A DNA stretch of 64,000 bases from Mycogone perniciosa (Eukaryota > Ascomycota > Sordariomycetes > Hypocreales > Hypocreaceae): positions 124,001 to 188,000 of the forward strand of contig JAOALB010000045.1 in NCBI GenBank assembly GCA_025331125.1. The letters run 5' to 3'. The notes beneath the pieces are model-generated. The model saw only the letters and a list, made by a program, of their open reading frames with translations, had not been told where the DNA came from and made no database searches. Below, piece by piece: positions 1 through 12,007 of the stretch (positions are counted from its first letter, which is position 1; each line of letters opens with the position of its first letter). Made by a program: the position numbers and the translations under genes.

Positions 1-430
1 GCTGGTTAAGGGTTGTTAGCCGTGGCCCCTGTTTTATTGACACCTGTTGACATTAATACTTTATCTCCTCATTAACATGATGCTCATCAATAGTACTTGT
101 ACTACGGAGTACTAGTATCTATCATAGTACATACTCGTACACATGTAGAACCATATAACACCCCCACCGATCTCCGATTGATTTGATGCCACAGTTGCAT
201 TGACACGCCGCATTTAATGGAATCAATCTCCGACATAATAGTATTCCGAATCTGGAGCCCGCCGGACCTTAGCCTCGTGGCTTGGCATCCGCATCAAACC
301 CTTAGATAAATAAGTTGGCGATACCCCTTCAACTAGGTTCCTCTGTCCCTAAGCCATCATCACCAGGTCGATTCACCACCACACTCATCTCTCTCTCTCT
401 CGTCTTCTACCCAAGTGAATCAACGCCATC
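1..430. promoter_or_regulatory. Left-edge intergenic region and promoter of the GST gene
   Basis: No gene is visible. The stretch holds one copy of the dispersed word TACGGAGTA (103-111) and a TACTCGTA relative near 133-140. A pyrimidine-rich run with CTCTCTCT lies just before the start codon at 431, as is typical of fungal core promoters and 5' leaders. Nothing else is recognisable. Confidence 0.6.
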
Positions 431-1117
431 ATGCCTCTCACTCTGGAACTCCCCGACCAATACGGGTAAGTAAATCAACTCGTGACCATTGACGATGGTG
501 TATTATACCGCGCAACTAACACTCACCTCACATTATAGCCTCGTCCTGGCGGCTGCCACCTCAACCTTCTTCGTCAACGCCATCCATATGGGCCGTACTG
601 CCAAGTTCCGCAAGGCTAGTGGCATCCAGTATCCCAATACATACGCCACGGCGGAAGAGGCCGACAAGAGCCCTGCCGCATACAAATTCAACTGTGGTAA
701 GTCAGCTCCAGCCTTTGTTTTGCGCCATTCCCAATTATGCTTCCCAGACCCAACGATAATGGCGCCAGAAAGCTAACCTCCCTCCTCTCACCAGCCCAAC
801 GGGCTCACGCCAATTACACTGAGAGCCATACCTCATTATTGGGCGCTCTCCTCATCGCCGGCCTCCATTTCCCTTCCGTTGCCGCCGCTTTTGGCGCCAC
901 ATGGGCGGTTTCCCGGGTCGTCTACTTGTATGGCTATACCAGCTCAGCCGGGCCTAAGGGCAGAATGGTGTTTGTGTTCCCACTTCCCAGTCATCCATTG
1001 TATTGACCATACTCACTGACTCGAACTCGCAGCGGCTCTTTGGGAGGTTTCATTTCAGACATCGCCCTCAAGATCATGGCCGTTTATACCTCTTTCCTCA
1101 TTGCCACGGGGAAATAG
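431..1117 (+). CDS. Microsomal glutathione S-transferase 3-like (MAPEG family)
   Basis: Exons 431-465, 539-696, 795-969 and 1033-1117 give a 150-residue membrane protein. The MAPEG family conjugates glutathione to lipophilic substrates and reduces lipid hydroperoxides in ER or mitochondrial outer membranes. What I see is an N-terminal hydrophobic segment (LVLAAATSTFFVNAI), then FRKASGIQYPNTYA. After these come the diagnostic RAHANYTE, which corresponds to the RAHxNxxE glutathione-binding motif, and further hydrophobic helices ending in ALKIMAVYTSFLIATGK. Intron 1 falls 11 codons plus 2 nt after the ATG. The third intron uses donor GTTTGT at 970; the apparent earlier donor at 968 would break the frame, so 970 was chosen. 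The gene converges on ECM14. The family call is firm; substrate and exact compartment are not determinable. Confidence 0.88.
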
Positions 1118-1478
1118 GTCTGCGGTGCCCAATTCAAGATCGAGGCGCCATCCACGGCACCCAAATGTATGATAGTGTAGTTATCTTTTTAATTGATTCG
1201 CCCTTGATTCATTTTTCCGCCCCAGGCGCAATGAAAGCAAAGGGAGTAATAATTTGCTGCGTTCTTTGGTGCCCATCATACCGGCATGATTTTGTCCCTT
1301 GCAAATAACCATGCCAGCATTCTTGTAGCCATCCTGGCGTGTTTGCGTGCAAGCCCATACCATATACCCAAACCACATTGCTCGAAAACTCGAAAATTTT
1401 GATCCCAGAAAAGAAGAAGAAAAAAAACGCCGTAGAAGACCCTTGGCCGCACTGACTAAAATACCGTGGCCCCCCCAA
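1118..1478. other. Convergent 3' intergenic region (GST / ECM14)
   Basis: The two neighbouring genes end towards each other here, so this stretch should hold both 3' UTRs and polyadenylation signals. It includes an A-rich run near 1419-1426. No conserved ORF or repeat is seen. Confidence 0.5.
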
Positions 1479-3155
1479 TCATCTACGCAGTCTGCGTCGC
1501 CGAAGTTCTTGCCATGTAAACGCATCCTCGTCATTGTCAATTTCGAGGCTATCCAGAGCATTTTCTTCTTTGGTCGATGTGGTCTTCTCAATACCATTAT
1601 TGCCGAGTATATAGTCGCCAAAGTACTTCATTGCGTCAAACATCTCCTCTCCCGTTGGAATAATGAACTCCTTTGGAAGGAGGAAGCCGTAGCTGCCAGT
1701 GTCTCGGAGCTTGATTTGATAACTGAAGTGCGCACCCAATTCATGGTAGAACCAATCAATTGCAGAGCCCCCGCCAGATTCAATGCGAGACCAGACAGGA
1801 TTCCGTTTGGACGCTGAAGCCGCCACAGCACCCTCACATGCAGATGTGACCGAATACGACTCTCCGTTGGATAGGCGAATGGCCTTGGCAATACCCGTTG
1901 CAAGTTCTTCCAAGTTTTCAAGGTTTGGAGGTTCTGCGGCGCAGGTATATGAATAGGGGAAGAGCACTTGTTGCGAGTACGAATGGAGATCCAAAAGGCC
2001 CACAAACTGAACGTTGTGCTGTGTCTGGTTTCTAGCCCAGTTTGCGAGCGCTACAGCTTCAACAGCCTGGAAGGGCTTTTCTCCACCATAGCTTTCGGAA
2101 CAAGGGTCACTCTGTGTCTCGGCACTATCCCATCCAAATCCGAAGGCATGATCCAAGTCTAGGCCGCGGCAAAAGCGTAGGCTGGTGTCTTGCCTAGACT
2201 TGCGCCATAGGCGATCGACTTGCCAAGTATATTCGACACCATCGGGGTTGACAGCAGGAATGAAGACGATATCGAAATGGTCGAGAAACTTGGTAATCAT
2301 TGGCTCTTTTCCGAAAGATGTGATGAACGACCATGCAACGTAGTTCACAGTGCTGGTTGAAATCCACTCTCGGGCATGGAGGCCGCCAGTAACAACAATC
2401 GTCTTTCGTGGTCGTCTTGGGTCGACTGAGGCCGGCACCCCGACGCGCAAGGCTGGTATTTCCCTTCCCTCAAATGACTTTCCCACTGTAGTATACTCGA
2501 CGTAAGATGGAAACATGGCCTCCAAAAGGCGCATCCAGCGAATGATAACAGGTAGAGGCTGATAATCCTGGAAGAATAGGTTATCACCGGATTTCAAGGG
2601 CCCTGAAGGAATCCAAGCTGGACCATCAGGCTCAGCCATTTCTGACTTCCCCATCGAAGGCAACGACTGATAAACAGCAGTGGCTAGATCGGGAATCAAG
2701 GTTGACTGAGATGCTTGAAGAGACTTGGGGAGGAGCCCGAGAAGTGGAGCTACATCGTCGGCGTGAAGGCGAATGTCGACGAAGTCGTCGGTGAAAGCCC
2801 ATATGTCGAGGAAGAGGCGAGCAGCAGCCTCGGCAAGCGCGGCCTCTTCGTCTGTGGTGGTGACATTGAATCGCAGGACAAGCTCGTTGGCGTATCGTGA
2901 TCGCGAGTTTTCCCGCATGGGTTGGTGGGCAGCGGCGCTGGCGGCTTTGGCGGGATGGCGGCCGAAGAAGAGCTCAATAGCGTCATCGCGCAATCTCGTC
3001 AGGAATGGGAATAAAGGAGCGTTGCGGTTGTGTGGAGGTAGATTCGGCGTGCCATGATGGTTGTTTGGGGGCACACTATGCGATCCAATACCGGCTCCGT
3101 GGGCGGCCTCGAGGAGCAGCAACGAGGCGACCCAGCTGCCGGCCGTCAGTTTCAT
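1479..3155 (-). CDS. ecm14: ECM14-type inactive metallocarboxypeptidase (M14 family), secreted
   Basis: An intronless 558-residue protein with a signal peptide (residues 1-20, leucine-rich core), a pro-region to about residue 200 and an M14 carboxypeptidase fold. Zinc-site residues are kept: H260 and E263 in GGLHAREW and H391 in LLDLHSYSQ. At the position of the catalytic glutamate (the E of xFELRDTG in carboxypeptidase A) the sequence reads YQIKLRDTG, with K482. This Glu-to-Lys change defines the fungal ECM14 group, reported as lacking activity on standard carboxypeptidase substrates and linked to cell-wall assembly. The C-terminus is acidic and then ends in a basic run (RRRRLRR). The start at 3155 is the ATG that provides the signal peptide. 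Its divergent partner is the Sec7 Arf-GEF. Confidence 0.92.
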   Translation of the reverse strand: MKLTAGSWVASLLLLEAAHGAGIGSHSVPPNNHHGTPNLPPHNRNAPLFPFLTRLRDDAIELFFGRHPAKAASAAAHQPMRENSRSRYANELVLRFNVTTTDEEAALAEAAARLFLDIWAFTDDFVDIRLHADDVAPLLGLLPKSLQASQSTLIPDLATAVYQSLPSMGKSEMAEPDGPAWIPSGPLKSGDNLFFQDYQPLPVIIRWMRLLEAMFPSYVEYTTVGKSFEGREIPALRVGVPASVDPRRPRKTIVVTGGLHAREWISTSTVNYVAWSFITSFGKEPMITKFLDHFDIVFIPAVNPDGVEYTWQVDRLWRKSRQDTSLRFCRGLDLDHAFGFGWDSAETQSDPCSESYGGEKPFQAVEAVALANWARNQTQHNVQFVGLLDLHSYSQQVLFPYSYTCAAEPPNLENLEELATGIAKAIRLSNGESYSVTSACEGAVAASASKRNPVWSRIESGGGSAIDWFYHELGAHFSYQIKLRDTGSYGFLLPKEFIIPTGEEMFDAMKYFGDYILGNNGIEKTTSTKEENALDSLEIDNDEDAFTWQELRRRRLRR

Positions 3156-4237
3156 CTCGAGCCGGAGGGACCGATAGATCGATGAATGGAGGGATGAGTG
3201 AACGAATAATTATTTATCGTCGATTGATTGATAGGATTGGTGGTAGTAATTCAAGATGTGAGTGAAGGGGAGAGTGTTAGTACTCCGTAGTAGTAGTAGT
3301 ATTACTGCGATTTGTCAAGGGTAAATTTGAGAGCCACTATTAACTACCCAGTAGTACTTACTGTTATCGTCAACGCTGAGTGGTCCTCTTTTCCAGTTGC
3401 TTGGGTGCCTACGAGCGTTGTCAAGCCTGTTCATAGCGGCGCTGCACAGCGGCGGGGCTGTGTTCTTAGGCCGTTTTTGGGCCTCGTTGGGGCCACGGCC
3501 CACGCGCAGACACGCATTTCCGGGGTACGTGTCGTTGTAGCAGTGCATCGATTCTGCATGCGCAGCCAATAATACGGCGACGCCTCGCTAGGCGGATTCG
3601 TGTCTGGCACTTACAGGCGTTGAGATGGCGGCGCATGGCGGCACTAGGGGATAAAAAACGATCCACGATACTGTTAGCACACCGTAGACAGAAGCTTCTA
3701 ATAGGCACTCGTATCTCTGCGGCATGGCGTTGGAGACGGTATTACTACTGCTATTCCTGGCACAAGAAATAATATTGTCGAGTTAAAGGTACTAATTATT
3801 ACCATCGTACTCGTATGCGGCGGCGGGAGGGGCTCCACAGCCTCACGAGCCCAAGCAGGCCATTGGCCCAATTTCTCAAGAGCCATGTACAGGGTACCTT
3901 ATTGCCCAGCCCCTGGCTTGCGAACCACCTCCACTGCTTCTGAGAGAGCTGGGTTGATTGATGGCGTCGATGTTGTGCTAAAGACCTGCTGGATGGCTTC
4001 CCGAACCATCATCCCCCTCCCCTGGAAATCCCATCACCACGTCCATACCTGCATCTACGAGTCTGACGCTTAAATCTTCCCTTGATTGGCTGTTGCGATC
4101 CTCAATGCTCTTCCACGAACACGCCTGGCACGTCTAGCTAGGCCGTCCGTCTCTTGCAGTTCACCCCAAAACCCACGGCCTCCCCGGAACTCTGCGGCCA
4201 GGAGTGCCATCGTATACCATGAGCATCGGCCGTCGCC
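3156..4237. promoter_or_regulatory. Divergent promoter region between ECM14 and the Sec7 GEF
   Basis: This ~1.1 kb stretch has no convincing gene. It carries one TACTCCGTA (3281-3289) followed directly by a run of TAG triplets to about 3303, and a TACTCGTA at about 3807-3814. It should hold the 5' UTRs of both neighbours; the last ~200 bases before 4238 are C-rich. Confidence 0.55.
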
Positions 4238-7200
4238 ATGCCTTTTTTACGCCGCCGCGGCAACATGGTCAGTGAGACCGACATGCGCCGCCATACCTCT
4301 CTCTTTGCGCCGCCGACCTCAGAAGACGTCCCCGATCTGCCGACGCAACCTCACCACCAACAACAGCAGCAACAACAGCAATCCGAGGGCTCGGAGCCTT
4401 TATCCCAGCAGCCGACTCGAGAATCAAATCGAGAATCGACCGCGAGTCGCCCAACCACCCCGCCTGTCCAGCAGCAGACGAATAAGCATAGACGCTTCTC
4501 TGTTCTGAGGTTTCGGAATGCCTCTGATTCGCAACTGTCGCTCAGGGTCAAGCAGCAAGCTGAGAACCCCCCTCCTGTCCCCCGACGTAGCCAATCCCCG
4601 ACCCCCATTCCACACTTCCTGACGTGCCGAGTTATCATGACTGACCTGCTCCCCGTCCAGCCCCCGCTATCATCACCACCGCTCCAGTAAACGAAATGGC
4701 CGGCCCTAGGAAGATGGCCTCACGTATTGGCTTAGCCGCAAAACTTCGACGCTCCGCTGATGTCCTCCGAGACGATAACGCCTATAATGGCGGCCACGCC
4801 CGCCGGGAAGCGGCTCCTAGAAAGTCCTTCAACGACGACCTCGGACGACCATCATTGAACATCTTGGAAGAACCACAGTCTCCTCGACCATCTACCCAGA
4901 CAACTATTGGTTCCAACGGCACCGGGTTGAATATTTCGGTACATCGACCATCCGAGTCATCAAGATCCGACATTAGCTCGACAGACCGCATATCTTACTC
5001 CAGCCCCAATGCCACCCCGAAGAAATCGCAGCCCTCAACACCCTTTTTCAAGCTGCGGAGGACCAAGAAACCCCCGGAGCCGTTATTTCCGATATCGCAT
5101 CTTCAGCAGAACAGCAGTCCGTCAGCAGCCCGTTTATCTACAACTTCTCTAGGTGTCGAGGCTACCCCACGTCCAGCTTCTGCCCGGAGTGCAGGCACTC
5201 CTCGAGGCGAAAATGGCCGTGGACCTCACCCAAATCCAGCCGCCGCTCTGTTCGCTCCAAGTGGTGGAAACCGCTCCGGCCACTCCTCACCTACCCGAGC
5301 TACTCTTCTGAGAGGACGATCATCCACCATGAGCTCGCTGGGTCGAGATTCCGCCGATGAACATTTGGTTCCACCTACTACACGAACATCAACTTCTACG
5401 GGCCGGAAGAGCTTTGGCGATTTGCTGGGATTAGCCCGTCTTCGCCAGAATCCTGATCTCAATCGCCAGGGTTCTCTGACGCCGGCCACGCCTGGGTCTA
5501 TTGCGTCCAAGAGCAACTCACTTCAACTTCCGAGAGATTCTATAGTCTTGCCAGAAAGATTTGACGACGAGTCCCCTCCCAAGTATATTGCCCGCCTGGA
5601 AGGCCTGGTCAGTCGGGGCATTATAGCCGCTGCTCTTTCCAAAGGCACTGATAGCTTTTCCATTTCTGCTCTAAGGAGTTACATGCGAACCTTCAGCTTC
5701 TTCGGTGACCCGATGGATATGGCCATCCGGAAGCTCTTGATGGAGGCTGAACTTCCAAAGGAGACTCAGCAAATAGACAGGTGTCTACAGGCTTTTGCGA
5801 ATCGCTACCATGAGTGCAACCCCGGCATTTATTCATCCCCCGACCAGGCATATTTCATTGCCTTCTCCCTTCTTATCCTGCATACCGACGTTTTCAACAA
5901 GAATAATAAGCACAAGATGCAAAAGCCGGATTACTTGAAAAATACCCGCGGGGAGGGTATCTTTGACGACGTCCTTGAATGTTTCTACGATAATATTTGC
6001 TACACCCCTTTCATTCATGTTGAGGATGATCTTGACCTGTGTAGTGAACGCATCGGCGGCGGCAAATCCAAGCGAAAGAATCTACTCTCGAGCTCTGCAG
6101 GTGACCCTGCAAAGCGAGCAATTAAGGAGCCCATTGATCCTTATACTCTCATCATTGACGGGAATTTAGATGCCCTCAGACCCAATCTCAAAGATGCGAT
6201 GCCCCTGGAGGACCAATACAACTACCTGGGCTCAGCTAAATCTCTCAATTTGCAAGATTTGCAAAAGACATTCTTTAGGACCGGAGTTTTGCAGATTGTG
6301 TCTGCGAGATCTCGCCCAGATGCTTTCATGTCAGATAAGACACTAAACAACCCTGATGATACCCATCCCGGTATTGTTGACATCAAAATAACCAAGGTCG
6401 GCCTTCTTTGGAGAAAGGATACCAAGAAGAGGAAGACGCGCTCGCCATGGCAAGAATGGGGCGCTATTCTGACCGGTGCTCAACTCTACTTCTTCCGGAA
6501 TACTAGTTGGGTAAAGAACCTCATGCATCAGTACGAGAATCACATCAAGGCGGGACATGATGGAATACCCATCACTTTCAAGCCGCCGCTCGAGGAATTC
6601 AAGCCAGATGCACTCATGTCTACAGACGGGGCCGTTGCCCTTCTAGACACGTCCTACAAGAAGCACAAAAACGCATTCGTTTACGTCAGGCAAGGCGGTT
6701 TGGACGAGGTTCTACTAGCCGATGATGAGCTCGAACTCAACGACTGGCTGGCTAAACTTAACTACGCTGCTGCTTTTAGAACTTCTGGCGTAAGGATGCG
6801 TGGTGTTGTAGGGGGCAATTACGATGGCCAAGGCCGCCGAGGTTTCAGACGACTCGACAGCTCTGACGCAACACAGCTAGTCCAGACTCCAACCGGTCCT
6901 GTATCCATTGCGCGTAGTCGGATTGATCGAAAAATGGCTGAGGATATTCAAACAGCGAGGCGAGACATTATGCAGCAAAAGATTGCTGAAGCGGACCGGA
7001 AAATAGATGATTCTAAGAAAGCGCTGGAGGAGCAGCTCAGGAACGCGCGACACCTCCAAATACTGGCACCTATCCAACCGAGGACAAGAGAGCAACTTCT
7101 TTCAGCGGCAGCTCGTATGTCAGCGCAGTTGAAGTGGACCCGTGTGGAGATCTGGAAGGAGAAGTGCCATCGCGATATCTTGGCTTTGGATCTCGAAGAA

Positions 7201-8541
7201 GAACTCTCAACACTGGATAATGCGGCTACTCCAGATAGTCAGCTGTCGGATCATGAGAGGCCTACATCTCCATCATCACATTCTGTGATGGCTTGCAATG
7301 AACCCCAGCCGAGATCTCAGAGCATTCCTGAGAATAGGCCCCAAACCCCCACAGACCCTCATCTACCCTCCCTCTCAAGTCCTGCGGAGTCGGTCCAGGA
7401 CGTCCATAGTCCATCAACGACAGCGTCTCCCACACGCCCACAAAGCTCATCACGGCCGCTGCAAGATTCTAGGTCCGATGCGAGAAGCACCAGGCATGGG
7501 TCAATTTCGAGCATCGCGGTCTCCCCTGCGCAATCACCCCCGACTACTGCTCAGGCTAGGCAAGCTGCATCTCGCGATGGAGATGATATGTCATCGTCAG
7601 CTAGATCTGATCAGAGTCATGATGACGTCGACGCTGATGAACGGCAGTTCTTGAAACACGTTGGTTTGGTCGAAGCTAGGACGGGCAGAGATGCTTTAGA
7701 TAAAGCCACTACATCAACTCCTGGGGAAGGCACAGAGCATGCCACGCTAGCAGACCGTGAAAAGTTCGAGAGGAGCAAGATTCGTCGGAGTCTTCAACGC
7801 ACCCTTAGAGAGAGTGCTGGTCATCTTTCACATCATCGGAGCAAGAGGGGCAGCCAGGTTACTGCGACCGGCTCTTCAGAAGATTCTCGAGATAGCACAC
7901 TTGCCAGGGGTGCAGGAAGCTTTGTAGTTCATGGCAAGAAGGCATCCGTCATTCAACTTGGCACGGAGCTTCAGGTTATGTCGAACGAGGAGCAAATTCT
8001 GGCCCGAAAGCAGCAGCAGCAGCCGTTTCAGCAGCCAAGCCATTCGTCAAGTGATCAAGCTACCTCACATGCGTTGAATGGGGGTCAAGACGATGATCTT
8101 TTTTCTGTGGTTGAAACTCCTTCAGAATCAAATGAATCGCAAGAGCGCAGGGGGTCAGCTGCAAGCGCCAGTACGGCTACAGCGCGAAGCTTTCGAGAGC
8201 TTCATCGAAAGTACTCATCAGCCCAGGCGGCTAGAAGCGTGTCGGCTACCGGGAGACTCGCTATACCTTCGGATGGCGAAAGTGAGGCTGCTGTGAGTTT
8301 CTCCGACGGTCGAAGGTCGCCTCTCCCCCCAATCGAGACGGAAGACGATGAAGATGGAAGGGAATTCGAGGACGAAGACACTACGATGGAGCTCAAGCAA
8401 CCTGAGGCAGATGAACAAGCCCCGCAACAAGAACAGGAGGAGAAGCAACCGCAGGAGCATGAGATTCAAGAATCGAACACAGAGTCAGCCTATGAGCCTG
8501 AGTCTCTTCCAAGCCGGCCGCTGCAGGCACTCAACGCGTGA
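4238..8541 (+). CDS. Sec7-PH domain Arf guanine-nucleotide exchange factor (Syt1-like)
   Basis: Exons 4238-4586 and 4661-8541 encode 1409 residues. The 74 nt intron (donor GTAGCC, branch CTGAC) is required to join the first reading frame, which starts MPFLRRRGN, to the main one; a start at 4696 would lose the conserved N-terminus. A Sec7 domain lies at about residues 400-590 and contains AELPKETQQIDR, with E484 as the likely catalytic glutamic finger that expels GDP from Arf. A PH domain follows at about 690-820, then a Gln/Arg-rich coiled coil (~830-900) and a long disordered acidic Ser/Gln-rich tail. Such proteins activate Arf GTPases at Golgi or plasma membranes; Syt1 of yeast has the same Sec7 then PH order. 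Low-complexity poly-Q occurs near residue 45. The family call is firm, the yeast equivalence moderate. Confidence 0.88.
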
Positions 8542-9135
8542 GTTCAGAGATCATCAGCCCCGTTTTCTAGTTGGTGAGTGTGTGCGAATATGTATGTCTA
8601 TTTAGCGATTTTGCTGGGATGGGTGTAGGCAACAAAAAAAGGGGTGGTGGCATTTGGGCATGGCGGATTGCACTGGGAAACCCGCAGCTTTTGTGTTTTT
8701 ATTTGAACCTGCCTTTCGCTTGTTAGTTTCGCCCTTTTGTCGAGTTTTCCAACCCACATGAGAGACTGTGGATTCTTCGTTTTCCTTTTTTGTTGTTGCT
8801 GGGCGATGGTATATCCAAACTTTGGACGAGGTTATGTGGAATATATACATAGACTTTTCCTTGTCCCCGCTGGTTAGGCAATCCTTGGGGAGTGAGGGAA
8901 CGGCCTTGAACCAAGAGCTCAAGTGAGAAAATTAGTAAAAAATATACACCTTAATAAATCATTTACATCACTTTGTCTGACAGTACAAAATGACTTGAAC
9001 ATGGAAACTTGGTGATAATTTTTGGAGGCCATGAGATTCTAAGACACATCAACTCCAAAACCCGGCTCTCCTCCCTCCCCCACCAGCCTGCCAGAACTGT
9101 GAAGAAAAGTTGATTGACATCTCCCTGGGCGCCGT
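8542..9135. other. Convergent 3' intergenic region (Arf-GEF / SRP72)
   Basis: Both flanking genes end here. T-rich stretches around 8690-8800 and AATAAA-like A-rich DNA at 8935-8955 fit 3' UTR and polyadenylation sequence. No gene or repeat is recognised. Confidence 0.5.
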
Positions 9136-11139
9136 CTATTTCTTGCCCTTCTTCTTCTTTTTGGATGACGTAGCAGTAGTCTTTTCCACCTTGACGCCTC
9201 CGCCGCCCACAAGCTCCAGCGTCTCCTCCTCCTTGACAATGCCGCCCTGCGTCGCCTCTCCAGCACGCTTCTTCCCCTTTTTGCCTTTGGGGCGGTACGA
9301 AGACCGGTCGCGAAGGGGCAGCCATCGTTCCGGATCGGGGGTCTTGCCCTCGACATAGTTCTTGGGCAGCTTTCTCCTCCTCCGCTTCTTGGTTGCCTTT
9401 TCGCTGGTTTCCTCGGCTGCTGGCCGCTTCCTGGAGGCGACACTGCTTGGCACCACAGCCACACCAGCGTCGAATAGCTCGTCTATATCTATCCCGCCGA
9501 TCAAATCATCAACGGGGGGTAGCTGGGAAACGTGCTGCTGAACTTTGGGTGTGTCCGACGCCGCAAAGGATGCGACCAGCCCGGCTGACACAATGTCTGA
9601 GCCATGTTGCTGCTCAAATAACTTCTCGAAAGCCGAACCGGCCAATGATAAGTGATCTGCGTTTGAAGATTGCATAAGTTCGATACCCGCCTCTACTAAG
9701 AGCGATGATACTGAACCCGACGGACGGTCTTGCCAATATCGCGCTGCCTTAACAATCTCCGCCTTGGCTGACGACTCTCGCTGCTGCGCTCGCATCAACG
9801 ACACAGCCAAGGCGATCAGTCCGGGACTGAAACGAGCATCTCTATCCTCGACGTCGCTAGAGCTATCCAGGCGGTTGAGGAAGGATTCCAGCACCGACAA
9901 GGCGGCTCCACCTTGTTGTTGCTGCAGCTGGATTTGAATGATGGTAAGGATGAGACCAACGTCGTTGGGACGTTTGATCGCTATCGCCTGTAGTTTTCTA
10001 AGGGCTTCCTTGCCGGTAGAGCCGTGTGTCTCGGCAGCAGAGTTCAAAGCTGAAGCTGAAGTGATGTCGGGTTTTATGCTGGGGTGTTTTGCCTGGCTGA
10101 GGATCTTCTCTGTTCTGTTGCTGACACCACGCACCTTATGGGCGCCCAGGTCGATGATGAGACCATTATGTTTAAGGATGTTGGTTTGGTGGCTGAATAG
10201 CTTGCTTGTGGATCCAGTTGATAGGAGGAAATATTTGCGCAGGCGCAAGTACGGGTTCTCTGATGGTTCCAGTGCTAACAAGTTGTTCTGGGTTATCACT
10301 GCAAAGTCAGGGCCGTCATTGTCACTACAACAGGGCGGATTAGGGCCTCTTCTTGTTTCGAGAGAGTAGGGTGATGCGTAGAGTTATACAACTTACGTTG
10401 CGGGGCCCAAGGACTGATAAATCTCCAGGGCTTCCGTGAGCTTGCCTGACTTGGCGTATACATAGGCCTGCTGAGCGCGAATGGGTCTGAGCTCAGCTTG
10501 CTTTTCCTCATCATCAAGTTCGTCTGAATTATCGCAGAGCATGGAGGCGCGCTGCAGGAGATTTGCAGCAAGCCCAAGATTACCTCGAGCAATCTCTGTG
10601 CAGGCCACATTGTAGCACACCTCGAAGGCATCCAAGGACGCTGTTTGGTTTAGCAGCGGGGCAGAAGAAGCGAGTCCCTGCCACTCAGACTGAGCGACGG
10701 CAGCAGTGCTGTTAATCTTTAGGTCGCTGTTCTCATTGGTGGCGTCATTGTCTAGAAGCTGTCTGTAGATGGCTTCAGCCTCGTCGAACCTCTCAGCGCG
10801 ATAGGCGACCTGTGCAGCAACATGGCGGAGACTGCGCCTTTCTAGGCCGGCAGACTTGAGAACTTCGGTGGCCTCATCCAGTTTCCCGGTCTTGTAGAGA
10901 GCATAGGCGTTTTCGAGAAGACAAGTGTCTTGGAGCTTGCTGCCTTCGCCGGCGATGAAGCGGAGAGCGTCGTCGAATCGATCGAGCTTGAGGAGGGCGA
11001 TAGCTTTTGTGTGCTTGGCGGCATCGTCATTCTTGTCGGCCTTGATAGCAGCATTGGCGGCTTTGAGGACTTCGTTGTGGTCTTCGATACCAGTAGCCCG
11101 CAGCAGGGCACTGAGGGCGGCGCGGGGGTCTTGAGGCAT
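9136..11139 (-). CDS. srp72: Signal recognition particle subunit SRP72
   Basis: Exons 11139-10397 and 10324-9136 (72 nt intron, donor GTAAGT, branch CTAAT) give 643 residues. The acceptor at 10325 was chosen over a nearer CAG because only it keeps the frame, reading through TDNDGPDFAV into NNLLALEP. The N-terminal half is a TPR superhelix (for example AKHTKAIALLKLDRFDDAL and ENAYALYKTGKLDEA) that binds SRP68. The C-terminal region has the conserved RNA-binding signature PERWLPLRDRSSYRPKGKKG starting at residue 579, then a lysine-rich tail (KKKKKGKK). It works in the cytosolic and nucleolar SRP that targets nascent chains to the ER. It is divergent from the NCBP3-like gene. Confidence 0.95.
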
Positions 11140-12007
11140 GATTTGTATATGTTGGGACGTCTATGAGAGCGAAGGCATTGTTGGCGGCGGGGTGAAGTGA
11201 GGTTCGATTGGGTAGTGTCGGATAACACCGTTGCCGTCGATAAGAGCAGAGCACAGCAGATCAGATCAGGTCAGGTCGGGTCGAGAGGCGGAATCGCAAT
11301 GGCCTGTAGAATTGGGAGTGAGGCCTTTGCGCGTGATGCAAAAGACACAGTTTGCGTGGAGGTGATAGGTACTGATCACTAAAGTGGTCGATTTTTCGGA
11401 TCGCGGGGCTCATCCGTCGTCTGTATCACATACGGAGTACTCCGAACTACTACTACTGCTACTACTACTACTACTCCTTCATAGATAACGTATAATAATG
11501 CCTACTCCGCACGCTCGCACATGCTTCGTAGGCGGGGCTTGGCTATGAATGAAGATAGCTTTGTAACAGACATATCTGGATATTTATTACATTTTTATCC
11601 CTTCATGTCCCTTTCTCTTGGCGCTTAGTAGCAAGCAGCTTTATAAATCGGAGGCATAGGCGCCCATTTACAGCAACGCCCGCCCGGCGAAACACCGGCC
11701 TCCGTAACACCGTCGCCTCTGGAGCCGCGTTTCTCGCAGCGAGTGTCTGACCTCTGAGCTCCATCATAATCCTCCTCTTCCTCTCTTCACTCCTCTTCGC
11801 CAACCCCATATACACATACACGCAACGCCCTATCTCCGTTATGACCCTCATCTACGAATAATCTTTGTTTCTTGGAGCTCAATCGTTTTTTGCTACTTCC
11901 TTCCCTCACGCCAATTGGACCTCCTCGCTCGTCACTCTCTTGCTTAAAACGTCAGCCGCATCCCAACTGCCAACCATTAGGTCGCATTCCTCGCCCTCGC
12001 CTCCAGG
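11140..12007. promoter_or_regulatory. Divergent promoter between SRP72 and the NCBP3-like gene
   Basis: An 868 bp region with no gene. A near-perfect palindrome TACGGAGTACTCCGAA (11431-11446) runs into ACT/CTA triplets to about 11476, roughly midway between the two start codons. The closing part (11750-11850) is pyrimidine-rich, consistent with a fungal promoter and leader. Confidence 0.55.
11431..11476. repeat. TACGGAGTA palindrome with ACT triplet tract
   Basis: TACGGAGTACTCCG is followed by AACTACTACTACTGCTACTA and further ACT repeats. This pairing of the palindrome with TAG/ACT triplets recurs in the window, for example at 3281 and 49640. Confidence 0.85.

Noticed and set aside
1347..1817. 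156-codon plus-strand ORF
   Set aside because: It overlaps the ECM14 coding strand in antisense and has no recognisable domain.
4587..4660. Sec7 gene split into two separate genes
   Set aside because: A 74 nt intron with branch CTGAC joins both frames and gives a continuous fungal Sec7-PH protein.
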